64,000 nt of DNA from Aequorivita aquimaris (GTDB lineage: Bacteria; Bacteroidota; Bacteroidia; Flavobacteriales; Flavobacteriaceae). Positions 41,406 to 50,157 of the stretch are shown one piece after another. The notes under the pieces were generated by a model that saw only the letters and a program-made list of their open reading frames with translations, had not been told where the DNA came from and did no database searches. Both the position numbers and the translations under genes were made by a program. The stretch's first letter is position 1, and every line of letters begins with the position of its first letter. The DNA lies in assembly GCF_001573155.1 (NCBI RefSeq), contig NZ_JRWG01000001.1, forward strand, positions 496,001 to 560,000. Direction: 5' to 3'.

Positions 41406-41930
41406 ATGGAAGAAGTAACCCAAATTATTAGTTATGTAGCCTATCTATTGCCCGCAATTGTTGTCGGCATAATTGCTTATTTTTTCTTTAAAGGCCACAC
41501 TGCCAATGAGGAAGGCCGCAGAAGATATTTGGTTCAAAAAGAAGCTCAAAAACAAGTTTTACCCCTCCGGCTTCAAGCATATGAACGTATTACTTTATTT
41601 TTGGAACGAATAGATCCCAATAAGTTATTGGTACGAGTGAAACCATTTTCAGATTCTAAAGACGATTACGAAAATTTATTGGTAAAAAATATTGAGCAAG
41701 AGTATGACCATAATTTAACACAACAAATTTATGTAACTCCTGAATGTTGGAACTTAGTGAACGCTGCAAAAAATGCAACTATACACGTAATTCGTCAAGG
41801 AGCAATGCACGAAAAGGACGGTAACGTAGACAAAATGCGGGAATGGTTACTACAAAATTTTATGGAAGAAGTTACACCATCGCAAAAAGCCTTGGCATAC
41901 GTTAAAAAAGAGGTCAGCGAACTTTTTTAG
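41406..41930 (+). CDS. Membrane-anchored protein of unknown function (DUF7935-like)
   Basis: This 174-residue protein has one N-terminal membrane helix (VAYLLPAIVVGIIAYFFFKG, about 11-30). A long charged helical domain follows: QKEAQKQVLPLRLQAYERIT, then LFLERIDPNKLLVRVKPFSD, and a C-terminal EVTPSQKALAYVKKEVSELF. It resembles a small flavobacterial family listed as DUF7935; function unknown. It has a strong promoter with an operator-like dyad, and its stop codon overlaps the stop of the convergent response-regulator gene by 4 bases. Confidence 0.82.
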   Translation: MEEVTQIISYVAYLLPAIVVGIIAYFFFKGHTANEEGRRRYLVQKEAQKQVLPLRLQAYERITLFLERIDPNKLLVRVKPFSDSKDDYENLLVKNIEQEYDHNLTQQIYVTPECWNLVNAAKNATIHVIRQGAMHEKDGNVDKMREWLLQNFMEEVTPSQKALAYVKKEVSELF

Positions 41931-42559
41931 GGTGTAAATAAATTGTGGTGAATTGCAAAAAGTACGAGCCCAATTCTATTTTTTACCTTTAGTTTTTTGT
42001 GGACCGAATCCCGGTAACCCTCCACAGTTTTATAACTACAGCACATGGCTTCGGAAATTTCTTTATAACTCATATCGGTGCAGGCAAGTTTTATAAACTC
42101 AATTTCTTTTTCTTTTAGCTCAGTATCAATTTCATTCTCCAAAGAGTCCACAAGGATTTGTGATACTGTATTGGTATAATAATGACCTTTTTCCATTACT
42201 TGAATCAGAGCTTCTTCAAGAATATTTTTTTTTGTGTCTTTTAACAGATAGCCGCGGGCACCTGCTCTGAGCATTTTCAAAATAGTGTATTCATCTTCTT
42301 CTATGGAAAGAGCGAGCACTTTTACGTTAGGAAAATCTTTTCTAAGAATTTCAGTTGTTTCAATTCCGTTAAGTATGGGCATCTTTATATCCATAAGTAC
42401 TAAATCGGGGATATTTTTTTTATCATCAAATTTATCGAGCAGCTCACTCCCATTTTTGCATAGGTATAGTACTTTAAACTTCTTAAAGTCTTGAACCAAC
42501 CCGCCAATGGCTTGGGAAAGCAAAAAATGATCGTCAACTACTACTACGGAATAATTCAT
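41927..42559 (-). CDS. NarL/LuxR-type response regulator
   Basis: This 210-residue protein has an N-terminal receiver (VVDDH at 7-11, phosphoacceptor Asp57 in VLMDIKMP, Lys in GYLLKDTKKN) and a C-terminal LuxR helix-turn-helix (about 145-205; DMSYKEISEAMCCSYKTVEG, then YRDSVHKKLKVKNR). It is the partner of the histidine kinase 32 bases upstream. Its 3' end overlaps the convergent gene at 41406-41930 by 4 bases. Confidence 0.95.
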   Translation of the reverse strand: MNYSVVVVDDHFLLSQAIGGLVQDFKKFKVLYLCKNGSELLDKFDDKKNIPDLVLMDIKMPILNGIETTEILRKDFPNVKVLALSIEEDEYTILKMLRAGARGYLLKDTKKNILEEALIQVMEKGHYYTNTVSQILVDSLENEIDTELKEKEIEFIKLACTDMSYKEISEAMCCSYKTVEGYRDSVHKKLKVKNRIGLVLFAIHHNLFTP

Positions 42560-42591
42560 TTTATAAAAGGTTTTTCATATCTACTCAAAAT

Positions 42592-43344
42592 TCACAGATA
42601 ACTATATTTAAGGTGCAATGCTGTACCGTGATCTTTTACGGAATTAATTTTCAACGTTGAATTGATCAATTGGGCACGGGTTTTCATATTTTTAAGTCCT
42701 ATTCCCATAAAGTTATCTGTTTTATCAAAACCCACTCCGTTGTCTTCCGCAGAAATAGTCAAAACCTCATCAGAATAATTTAAAACTACCTTTAGGGTCG
42801 AGGCTCTGGAATGTTTTATTGTGTTTGAAAAAAATTCCTGCAATATCCTAAAAAGAATAATTTGGGTATTACTCTCAATGGGCCTTACTTTACCCTGCAC
42901 TTTTAATTCAGCAGCAATAAATTTAAGTCTATTGAATCGTTCTATTTCTAGACTTACAGCTTCTTGCAGACTCAAGCTTTTTAATGCTTCAGGATTAATC
43001 AATTTTGAAAGCGCCCGCAACTCATCAATGCCCGTGCCTATGGTTTCAGAAACTTCATTTAACAATTCGGGCCTTTCCAGCGCCATTTGGGCCTGTATTT
43101 TGGCCAAGGTCATCAACTGGCCGATATTATCGTGCAACTCCCAACTAATGTTTCGCAAAGTTTCCTCACGAATCTCTATTTGTGATTCTGCCAATTCACG
43201 GTCGAACGCTTTTTTCGCTTCCTCCTGCTCTTGTAACAATCGGTTTTTTCTACGAGAAAAAACACTGAAGAGCACGATAACAATAATTACTAATGTTACC
43301 GGAATGGCTATTGCCGCAATTATTATGATCTCTTTTTCATCCAT
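42592..43344 (-). CDS. Sensor-less histidine kinase (HisKA_3 type)
   Basis: This 250-residue protein has one N-terminal membrane helix (about 6-29), a short coiled linker, a dimerisation/phosphoacceptor region with NISWELHDNIGQL (His71), and an HATPase domain with ILQEFFSNTIKHS (N box), AEDNGVGFD (G1) and GIGLKNMKTRA (G2). It has no periplasmic or cytoplasmic sensor domain, so signal input must come from another protein. The start lies inside the preceding 7-TM gene with a 22-base overlap (43323-43344), which suggests a functional pair. Confidence 0.93.
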   Translation of the reverse strand: MDEKEIIIIAAIAIPVTLVIIVIVLFSVFSRRKNRLLQEQEEAKKAFDRELAESQIEIREETLRNISWELHDNIGQLMTLAKIQAQMALERPELLNEVSETIGTGIDELRALSKLINPEALKSLSLQEAVSLEIERFNRLKFIAAELKVQGKVRPIESNTQIILFRILQEFFSNTIKHSRASTLKVVLNYSDEVLTISAEDNGVGFDKTDNFMGIGLKNMKTRAQLINSTLKINSVKDHGTALHLKYSYL

Positions 43345-43979
43345 AGAAATCCTGTCAAAAAGAACAAATACATAATGATTATGAGCGAAGACTGTATTAC
43401 AAGTAAAATCTCAAAGAAACTGTCCGGTTTGTAAAACCAAGTTCTAATGATTTTTATGGGAATATAGCCAATATAAAATAAAAATAGCCCTACACTTACC
43501 CAAAACAATAAATCGTTTTTTATTACCAATACTAGTGATGATTGTAAAATATTGATATAATATAAGGTGATGCAAAAAATCAGGATTGCGGCTCCAGCTA
43601 TGTATGTTCTAGCAAAAGAATTCTCAAAAATACCTGTAAATACTACATCACTTAAAAAAATTAACCAAAAAACAACTAAGCCTATTTTAATATTCTTTTT
43701 GAATCTATCGTTTTCAATCACCTTCATAAAAATGTAGAAGAAAAATGAAAAATGAATTAGATAATATAAATTGTAAATAAACTTATTAAGGGGAATATCA
43801 TATATAATGTCCTTTAGGAAATAGCCCAAATATTCCGTAACCATGGTAAGAAACAAAATAATGGGCAATAGCCTTAAGGTTGTATGTTTATAAAGCGGAA
43901 ATTTTATCAGCGATATTAGAAAAACACTGACATATAATGTCAAATATGTATTTTTCAATATGTCTAAAATTGTTTCCAA
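43323..43979 (-). CDS. Seven-TM membrane protein, candidate sensor partner of the kinase
   Basis: This 218-residue protein has seven predicted membrane helices (about 12-28, 36-54, 67-88, 98-115, 123-145, 155-175 and 190-212) and very short loops. Aromatic residues are abundant (NLYYLIHFSFFFYIFMKV). No known domain was recognised. It overlaps the histidine kinase gene by 22 bases and follows a lipoprotein gene by 14 bases. I infer that it provides ligand sensing or membrane input for the kinase, but no residue proves this. Confidence 0.88.
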   Translation of the reverse strand: METILDILKNTYLTLYVSVFLISLIKFPLYKHTTLRLLPIILFLTMVTEYLGYFLKDIIYDIPLNKFIYNLYYLIHFSFFFYIFMKVIENDRFKKNIKIGLVVFWLIFLSDVVFTGIFENSFARTYIAGAAILIFCITLYYINILQSSLVLVIKNDLLFWVSVGLFLFYIGYIPIKIIRTWFYKPDSFFEILLVIQSSLIIIMYLFFLTGFLWMKKRS

Positions 43980-43993
43980 AAATTAAATGCCCA

Positions 43994-44680
43994 CTAGTTA
44001 TTATCCCCAAAGTCACTAGTGCCAGGTGGGGGAGCAACTCCTCCATCATTCAAAATGACACTTGTAGTTCCACTTCCCAGGGTTGCGGAATTGGTTGAAA
44101 TAAAAAATCCAGCCTCATTTACACTTCCTTGAGGCTCATCTTGTGTCTGGTTTTTGTCCTTTCCGCGTAGTCCGTTCCTATTAATGGGCAAAGCAGTATA
44201 CACACCGTCTATTTCTTCAAGATAAAAACCAACGTTCTTGCCTTCATAAGCCATTGTAGGCACTACGAAAAAACTATTTCTTTTTGGATATTTAACCGTA
44301 TCGCCATTTGGGAATTTATCACTGTCAGGATAGTTTGAAAGGTAGAAACGCAATGTTTGTATGTCCACTTTAGCCTCTTTGGCCTCATGCTCAATATATG
44401 CTATATATTGCTTTATGGTTTCCAAATCATATTCCGCATAACGGGTAGGGGTAAAATTTGAACCATCAGCGGCAATGCTGTCTTCATATTTTTTTATTAT
44501 CGGAACTCGTCTTTGCGAATAAGCATCATACATTTCCTGAGCGCGATCAACCGAAATTATATGGTCTTTCGGCGGACCCTCATATGGTGGCTCGGTATGG
44601 GTTGTTGGATCTTGACAGCTAAAAAACATTAAGTTAATACAACTTAATAACAATAACCGTTGAATAGTCTGTGTTTTCAT
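43994..44680 (-). CDS. Lipoprotein of unknown function, first gene of the two-component module
   Basis: This 228-residue protein has a lipoprotein signal with lipobox FFSC (Cys22). The mature part starts with a Pro-rich linker (THTEPPYEGPPKDH). A helical region follows (SVDRAQEMYDAYSQRRVPII, YAEYDLETIKQYIAYIEHEA), then a beta part with TVKYPKRNSFFVVPTMAYEG and FYLEEIDGVYTALPINRNG. The Gly-Ser-rich tail ends NDGGVAPPPGTSDFGDNN. No family was recognised. It is the first gene of the leftward module with the 7-TM protein, the kinase and the regulator, and could be a periplasmic ligand-presenting component. Confidence 0.85.
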   Translation of the reverse strand: MKTQTIQRLLLLSCINLMFFSCQDPTTHTEPPYEGPPKDHIISVDRAQEMYDAYSQRRVPIIKKYEDSIAADGSNFTPTRYAEYDLETIKQYIAYIEHEAKEAKVDIQTLRFYLSNYPDSDKFPNGDTVKYPKRNSFFVVPTMAYEGKNVGFYLEEIDGVYTALPINRNGLRGKDKNQTQDEPQGSVNEAGFFISTNSATLGSGTTSVILNDGGVAPPPGTSDFGDNN

Positions 44681-44872
44681 ATGTAATTTGGTTTTAAAGT
44701 TATAGTATAAATTTAGTCACATTAAGAGGGAATTTAAAATGACCTTTTCCCTAAACGTAGAGTGAAGATAAATCAAAAGAGTTGATTAGCAGCAGTCTAT
44801 TATAACTTACGATGAAAAAACAGGGAAAACACTGAAAGAATAAGGGAAATACCCCAGCAAAATGTAGGAATA

Positions 44873-45787
44873 TTAATCGTCTTTTGTGCGAATTTCGTTT
44901 AATTCATTATTTTTCTGATCAGCATATTGGTAACCTAGTTCCCACCACTTGGTCATCATTTTCTTATCAAATATCAAAGAATTTGTCGTCAAAACCGTAG
45001 GAGTATAATAAAGGTTTATAATAACATCTTTATTTGTCGCGACAAATTTGCCAATGCGGATGTTCTGTTTCTCGATACGATCCGCCATATAATTGTGCAT
45101 ATTGGTGAGCAATGAAAATACATTTTTTGAGGGAAGCCGATTGTAATAGGTAATCTCGGTTTCCAACACAATTACATCAATATGTGTTGCGCCACGGTTT
45201 ATAGCCTCTTCAATAGGGACCATGCTTCCAAAACCGCCATCGGCATATTCACAGCCATCTTTTTTTACAAGACTCATAAAAGGAGTGAAATTTGAAGAAA
45301 TCCAAATCCAGTCCAAAAAATCCTGATACTCAAAATCGTTGATCGATTTATATTCTACTTGATTCAATGAAAGATTTGAAACCGTTACAACCACTTCTTT
45401 TTCCGAAGCTTTTAAATTATTGAACTCTATTTCAGTCAGGGTATTTGCTATCAGTTTTCGTAAATTTAAACTCTCGCCAAAGGTTTTTTTTCCTTTTATG
45501 AAATTGCGAAGCACCGTATAATGATCAATAGCGATCTGTTTTCCCCCAAATTTATCTTGCTTAATTACAAACGGACAACTGTTAAATATGCTTTTTTGAT
45601 TAACGGATGTATAAACCTCTTTAATTTTCTCAACCTTATCTAAAGCCAAATGTGAAATAAGCAAACTGCCCGTTGAAGTTCCCACAAAAAGATCATAATT
45701 ATGATGAAGCTCTTCCATTAAATACTGCGCCACGCCGCCCGCAAATGCACCCTTACTTCCGCCGCCCGAAATTACCAACGCTCTCAT
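44873..45787 (-). CDS. Patatin-like phospholipase
   Basis: This 304-residue protein has the patatin catalytic features: oxyanion motif SGGGSKGAFAGG at 7-18, nucleophile GTSTGS at 36-41 (Ser38), and the catalytic Asp in YADGGFGSMVP near 195. There is no signal peptide. It is a Ser-Asp dyad lipase acting on phospholipids or acylated substrates. Its start codon overlaps the stop of the M1 peptidase gene by 4 bases (45784-45787), so the two are translationally coupled. The C-terminal region (YYTPTVLTTNSLIFDKKMM) is typical of bacterial patatins. Confidence 0.92.
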   Translation of the reverse strand: MRALVISGGGSKGAFAGGVAQYLMEELHHNYDLFVGTSTGSLLISHLALDKVEKIKEVYTSVNQKSIFNSCPFVIKQDKFGGKQIAIDHYTVLRNFIKGKKTFGESLNLRKLIANTLTEIEFNNLKASEKEVVVTVSNLSLNQVEYKSINDFEYQDFLDWIWISSNFTPFMSLVKKDGCEYADGGFGSMVPIEEAINRGATHIDVIVLETEITYYNRLPSKNVFSLLTNMHNYMADRIEKQNIRIGKFVATNKDVIINLYYTPTVLTTNSLIFDKKMMTKWWELGYQYADQKNNELNEIRTKDD

Positions 45788-47832
45788 TCCTTTATAATTG
45801 AGTTTAAATAATTAGCCGCTTTTTCTGAAATTTGTCTGCCCAAAACCTTTATTTGTTCGTGATATTTTTCATTCTGAAGTAATTCATTCAACATTTCTCT
45901 TGAAGGTTTTGAGAAGCGCCAAGTGGGATGCACACAGGCTTCCGCTAAATTTTTAAGCGTTTCCAAATTCCAAAGCTGGAGTTCGTTTACATATTCAAAC
46001 GCCTTTTCACGTATCTCGAAACTATAAGCTGTGGAAGTATAATTTTTCAATTCCTTTAAATAATTCTCCTTTTCAGATTTTTCATAATCTTCTGTAATCA
46101 ATGCTAAAGTTAACCACAACTGCCGGATGTTTTTATTCTGAAAACCCTCAATTCCTTTTGTTATGTTGAGATATTCTGAGCTTTTCTGCGGAAACTGCAT
46201 CCATAATTGATAAAGTGCGGTTTCCAAGGTTACATAAGAATTATCGCTTAAAAGGGTTTCATATTCGGTTTGGAGTTCCTTTAAAATGGTTTGCAACGAA
46301 AGCGCCACCGCCTGCCGCACGTAAAGATTATTGCTTTCGAAAGCTTTTTTATACAGCGGAAGCGTTTCGGATATGGGTTCATCAACCAATTGATACACCG
46401 CTTCCTGCCCAATAAAATCATTCGGAAATGTGAGCGCGGTTTTTAACTGATCTTTTTTATCTGCCAGTGGCGTTGCCCGAAGCGCTGAAATCTCAAAGTA
46501 TTTTTTTATAAACGTAGATTTCAGCAAAGATTGATAAGCTTCTTCACTTTGAAAAGCAGTCTGTTGCAACCAATCCCTTTCAAAATCTGTAATATCAACT
46601 TGCGAGACTGCTTTCACTTCCTTTAAAAAATCTTCGGTAGAAACATTTTTGAATTTATATTTCTCCAAATAGTTTTTGATTGCCGCTTTAAAGGCCTCGT
46701 TACCTATTCGTTCCCGTAAAATATGCAATGCCCATGCTCCTTTTTGATAAAACGTAAGCGAACTCGCTCTTGGATTTAACAATGATTCGCCCTTGCCCTC
46801 ATCGCTCATTGCTTTAAATTGCTCAGCGGTTTGGTACAATTGCCAGTAATAATAATCTTCACCAAAAATATCTTTTTCTGCTAGCAAAGCATAATAAGTC
46901 GCAAACCCTTCCTGCAACCAATGGTCTTCCCCTGCTTTTTCCGTAACCAAATTGCCAAACCATTGGTGGGCCAGTTCGTGGGCGTTTACGTTTATGTAGT
47001 TTCTATCGTTAAAGCCTATGGAATCTACCACAAACGCTTCGGAGAAAAATGTGGCGGTTGTGTTTTCCATTCCGGCATAAAGAAAATCGCGAACGGGAAC
47101 TTGCTTGTAGTTTTGCCAGGGATAAGCAACGCCGATTTCAGTTTCCAAAAAGTCAAAAATTTGTTTGCTGTAGCGATACGTGGGTTCTACTTTTAGAGAA
47201 TCTGAAGGTTTATAATACAATTCAATAGGGATTCCGGAAGTTGAAACGAGTTCTTTTTTATTGAAATCGCCAATGGCAAAGGCTACCAAATAACTGGACA
47301 TGGGTTCTTTCATATCGAAATACCTAACCTCAGGAAATTCGCCGGCCTCCATTAATTTTCCGTTAGCTACTACTGCTTTATCAATTGGAGCATATAGCAA
47401 TAAATCAAACTCAATTTTATCGTTAACGTCATCAATACTTGGCAACCAGTGTGAAGTGTATTTCCCTTGTCCCTGCGTCCAAATTTGATCTTCAAAAAAA
47501 TAAAGGGTTTGCTTTGGTTTCATCTCATAATAAAAATCCGCTATGTAACTATTCCCCTTTTCAAAATTACCAACAAACCAAATCTTTTTTTTGTCAGAAG
47601 TTATTTTGAAATTTTTAGTTTCAATTTCATTTATATGAATATCTATAGCATCCATAAAAATGGAATCGGTTTCTTTTAAAACTTCGAATGTGGCTAAATA
47701 TCGCCCAGCTATTTTTTTTTCTAAAACATTGGGTTTAATAAAAGCTTCAATTTTCAAAAAATCCACAACATCAGTCTGCTGTGCAAATACCGTGAAACTT
47801 GAAAAAAGAAAGGCAATAAGAAACTTTTTCAT
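45784..47832 (-). CDS. M1-family zinc aminopeptidase, secreted
   Basis: The ATG at 47832 starts a signal peptide (MKKFLIAFLFSSFTVFAQ); the upstream in-frame extension was rejected. The 682-residue protein has the substrate-binding YAGMENTTATFF and the zinc motif NAHELAHQWFGN, followed about 18 residues later by the third ligand in EGFATYYALL. A HEAT-like helical C-terminal domain follows. M1 enzymes remove N-terminal residues from peptides; signal-bearing forms act in the periplasm or outside the cell. It is coupled to the patatin gene. A functional link between peptidase and lipase is only suggested by the overlap. Confidence 0.93.
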   Translation of the reverse strand: MKKFLIAFLFSSFTVFAQQTDVVDFLKIEAFIKPNVLEKKIAGRYLATFEVLKETDSIFMDAIDIHINEIETKNFKITSDKKKIWFVGNFEKGNSYIADFYYEMKPKQTLYFFEDQIWTQGQGKYTSHWLPSIDDVNDKIEFDLLLYAPIDKAVVANGKLMEAGEFPEVRYFDMKEPMSSYLVAFAIGDFNKKELVSTSGIPIELYYKPSDSLKVEPTYRYSKQIFDFLETEIGVAYPWQNYKQVPVRDFLYAGMENTTATFFSEAFVVDSIGFNDRNYINVNAHELAHQWFGNLVTEKAGEDHWLQEGFATYYALLAEKDIFGEDYYYWQLYQTAEQFKAMSDEGKGESLLNPRASSLTFYQKGAWALHILRERIGNEAFKAAIKNYLEKYKFKNVSTEDFLKEVKAVSQVDITDFERDWLQQTAFQSEEAYQSLLKSTFIKKYFEISALRATPLADKKDQLKTALTFPNDFIGQEAVYQLVDEPISETLPLYKKAFESNNLYVRQAVALSLQTILKELQTEYETLLSDNSYVTLETALYQLWMQFPQKSSEYLNITKGIEGFQNKNIRQLWLTLALITEDYEKSEKENYLKELKNYTSTAYSFEIREKAFEYVNELQLWNLETLKNLAEACVHPTWRFSKPSREMLNELLQNEKYHEQIKVLGRQISEKAANYLNSIIKE

Positions 47833-47885
47833 TTTAGTGAAGGACAATTTAATTAGCGAAAGCAAATTACAAATTTTCAACCATT

Positions 47886-47909
47886 GGGAATCCCGCCTTC
47901 GCGGGAATT
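47886..47909. repeat. Short palindromic repeat (TCCCGC-CTTC-GCGGGA)
   Basis: A 6-bp GC-rich stem (47891-47896 with 47901-47906) has a CTTC loop and AT-rich flanks GGGAA and ATT. It sits between the divergent M1 peptidase and recG genes. The motif ATTCCCGCGAAGGCGGGA-type is a familiar dispersed repeat in many bacteria. Confidence 0.7.
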
Positions 47910-47924
47910 AAGTATTTTCGTTTT

Positions 47925-50030
47925 ATGAATGCCAATTTCCTGCAAACTCCTATCGATTATCTGAAAGGCGTCGGCCCAAACAGGGCGGATTTGCTGAAAA
48001 AGGAGCTTGGCATTCACACTTTTCAAGATTTGTTGAATCTTTTTCCAAATCGCTACCTCGATAGAACACAGTATTATAAAATTGCGCAGTTGCAGCAAAC
48101 CAATGCGGAAGTTCAGATTATCGGGAAAATCACCCACATTAAAACCGTAGAACAAAAACGTGGAAAAAGGCTGGTCGCCACTTTTATGGATGAAACCGGA
48201 AGTATGGAATTGGTTTGGTTTCGAGGTCAAAAATGGATTCGGGAAAATTTGAAGTTGAATGTTCCCTATGTAATCTTCGGAAAAACGAATTATTTCAACG
48301 GAAGTTTCTCCATGCCGCACCCCGAAATGGAATTGCTGGAGGCGCATGAAAAAAGTATCCGTTCTGCCATGCAACCCGTTTATCCATCCACCGAAAAATT
48401 AGGGAACAGCGGTATCACAAATAGGGTGATAAATTCGCTGATGCAACAACTGTTTTTGGAGAGCAAAAATAACTTCGTCGAGACCCTCTCAAATACCCTT
48501 TTGGAACAGCTAAAATTGGTCTCAAAAAAGGAAGCACTTTTCAATATACATTTTCCGAAAAGTCAGGCACATTTAGCACGGGCACAATACCGATTAAAAT
48601 TTGAGGAATTGTTCTATATCCAACTGCAATTAATCCGAAAAAACCTGATCCATAAATCAAAAATTAAGGGTTACACTTTTGAAAAAATAGGGGATAATTT
48701 CAACACCTTTTTTTCCGACCATTTACCCTTCAAATTAACCGAAGCACAGAAGCGGGTCATCAAGGAAATCCGTAACGATTTGGGAAGCAATGCCCAGATG
48801 AACCGACTTTTGCAGGGTGATGTAGGTTCAGGGAAAACGATAGTGGCGCTTATGTCAATGTTAATAGCACTTGACAACGGTTTTCAAGCCTGTTTAATGG
48901 CGCCGACTGAAATTTTGTCAGTCCAGCACTATAACAGTTTGTTTGAAATGTGTAAAAAACTGAATACCAGTATTGAATTGTTGACTGGATCAACCAAAAC
49001 TTCAAAAAGGAGAGAAATCCACGAAAAGTTGGAAAATGGTGAATTAGACATCCTAATTGGCACCCATGCCCTACTCGAAGATAAGGTAAAATTCAAAAAT
49101 TTAGGCCTTGCAATTGTGGACGAACAACACCGTTTTGGAGTGGAACAACGCAGCAAATTATGGCACAAAAATGACTATCCACCACACGTGTTGGTGATGA
49201 CCGCTACCCCCATCCCCCGCACTCTCGCCATGAGCGTTTATGGCGACCTGGATATTAGTGTAATTGACGAGCTTCCACCGGGCAGAAAAGATATAAAAAC
49301 CGTGCACCGTTTTGATGCAAATAGACTGAAGGTTTTTCGCTTTATAAAGGACGAAATTTCGAAGGGCAGACAGGTGTATATTGTGTACCCTTTGATACAG
49401 GAAAGTGAGACCATGGATTACAAGGATTTGATGGACGGATACGAGAGTATTGTACGCGAATTTCCGTTGCCAGAATTTCAAGTTTCCATCGTACACGGAC
49501 AAATGAAACCAGCCGACAAAGAATACGAAATGAATCGATTTATAAAAGGCGAAACACAAATTATGGTCGCCACTACGGTTATAGAAGTTGGCGTAAATGT
49601 GCCAAATGCCAGTGTGATGATTATTGAAAGTGCTGAACGTTTTGGTCTTTCACAATTACATCAATTGCGTGGACGAGTTGGTCGCGGTGCCGAGCAGAGT
49701 TATTGTATTTTAATGACCAGCCACAAACTTTCGGCAGATGCCAAAACCCGCTTGGAAACTATGGTACGCACTAGCGACGGTTTTGAAATTGCCGAAGTAG
49801 ATCTAAAACTCCGCGGCCCCGGCGATTTGATGGGCACTCAACAAAGCGGTGTGCTAAACCTTCGCATTGCAGACATCGTAAAGGATTCTGAAATATTAAA
49901 GATTGCCCGAAGCTATGCGGCACAGACCCTAAAGGCAGACCCCAATCTCGCTTCCGAAGAAAATACTCCTATCAAGAATACCTATGCCCAGCTTGGGAAG
50001 TACCGAAATATCTGGAATTATATTTCGTAA
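47925..50030 (+). CDS. recG: ATP-dependent DNA helicase RecG
   Basis: This 701-residue helicase remodels stalled forks and Holliday junctions. The N-terminal wedge/OB domain begins with YLKGVGPNRADLLKKELGI and QIIGKITHIKT. Helicase motifs are LLQGDVGSGKTIVALM (Walker A), MAPTEILSVQH (Ia), DEQHRFGVEQR (DEQH box), VMTATPIPRTLAM (III), MVATTVIEVGVNVPNA (V) and QLHQLRGRVGRG (VI), followed by the RecG C-terminal GPGDLMGTQQSG. The length is normal. It is followed by relA/spoT in the same direction. Confidence 0.96.
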   Translation: MNANFLQTPIDYLKGVGPNRADLLKKELGIHTFQDLLNLFPNRYLDRTQYYKIAQLQQTNAEVQIIGKITHIKTVEQKRGKRLVATFMDETGSMELVWFRGQKWIRENLKLNVPYVIFGKTNYFNGSFSMPHPEMELLEAHEKSIRSAMQPVYPSTEKLGNSGITNRVINSLMQQLFLESKNNFVETLSNTLLEQLKLVSKKEALFNIHFPKSQAHLARAQYRLKFEELFYIQLQLIRKNLIHKSKIKGYTFEKIGDNFNTFFSDHLPFKLTEAQKRVIKEIRNDLGSNAQMNRLLQGDVGSGKTIVALMSMLIALDNGFQACLMAPTEILSVQHYNSLFEMCKKLNTSIELLTGSTKTSKRREIHEKLENGELDILIGTHALLEDKVKFKNLGLAIVDEQHRFGVEQRSKLWHKNDYPPHVLVMTATPIPRTLAMSVYGDLDISVIDELPPGRKDIKTVHRFDANRLKVFRFIKDEISKGRQVYIVYPLIQESETMDYKDLMDGYESIVREFPLPEFQVSIVHGQMKPADKEYEMNRFIKGETQIMVATTVIEVGVNVPNASVMIIESAERFGLSQLHQLRGRVGRGAEQSYCILMTSHKLSADAKTRLETMVRTSDGFEIAEVDLKLRGPGDLMGTQQSGVLNLRIADIVKDSEILKIARSYAAQTLKADPNLASEENTPIKNTYAQLGKYRNIWNYIS

Positions 50031-50121
50031 AAGAACACCTAAGTAGTTTGATTCCCTTTTCTGAAATCGTCCATTTCCGAAGGCCCTTCACAAGCACAAT
50101 GCCGTTCCCCAATTAATTTTC

Positions 50122-50152
50122 TTGCCAATTCAATTACTTTTCAATACTTTTA
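50122..50152 (+). promoter_or_regulatory. Candidate promoter TTG-N20-TACTTTTA for relA/spoT
   Basis: TTG at 50122-50124 is followed after 20 bases by TACTTTTA (50145-50152), one base off consensus. It would give an almost leaderless transcript for the start at 50158. Confidence 0.4.
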
Positions 50153-50157
50153 GGTTT

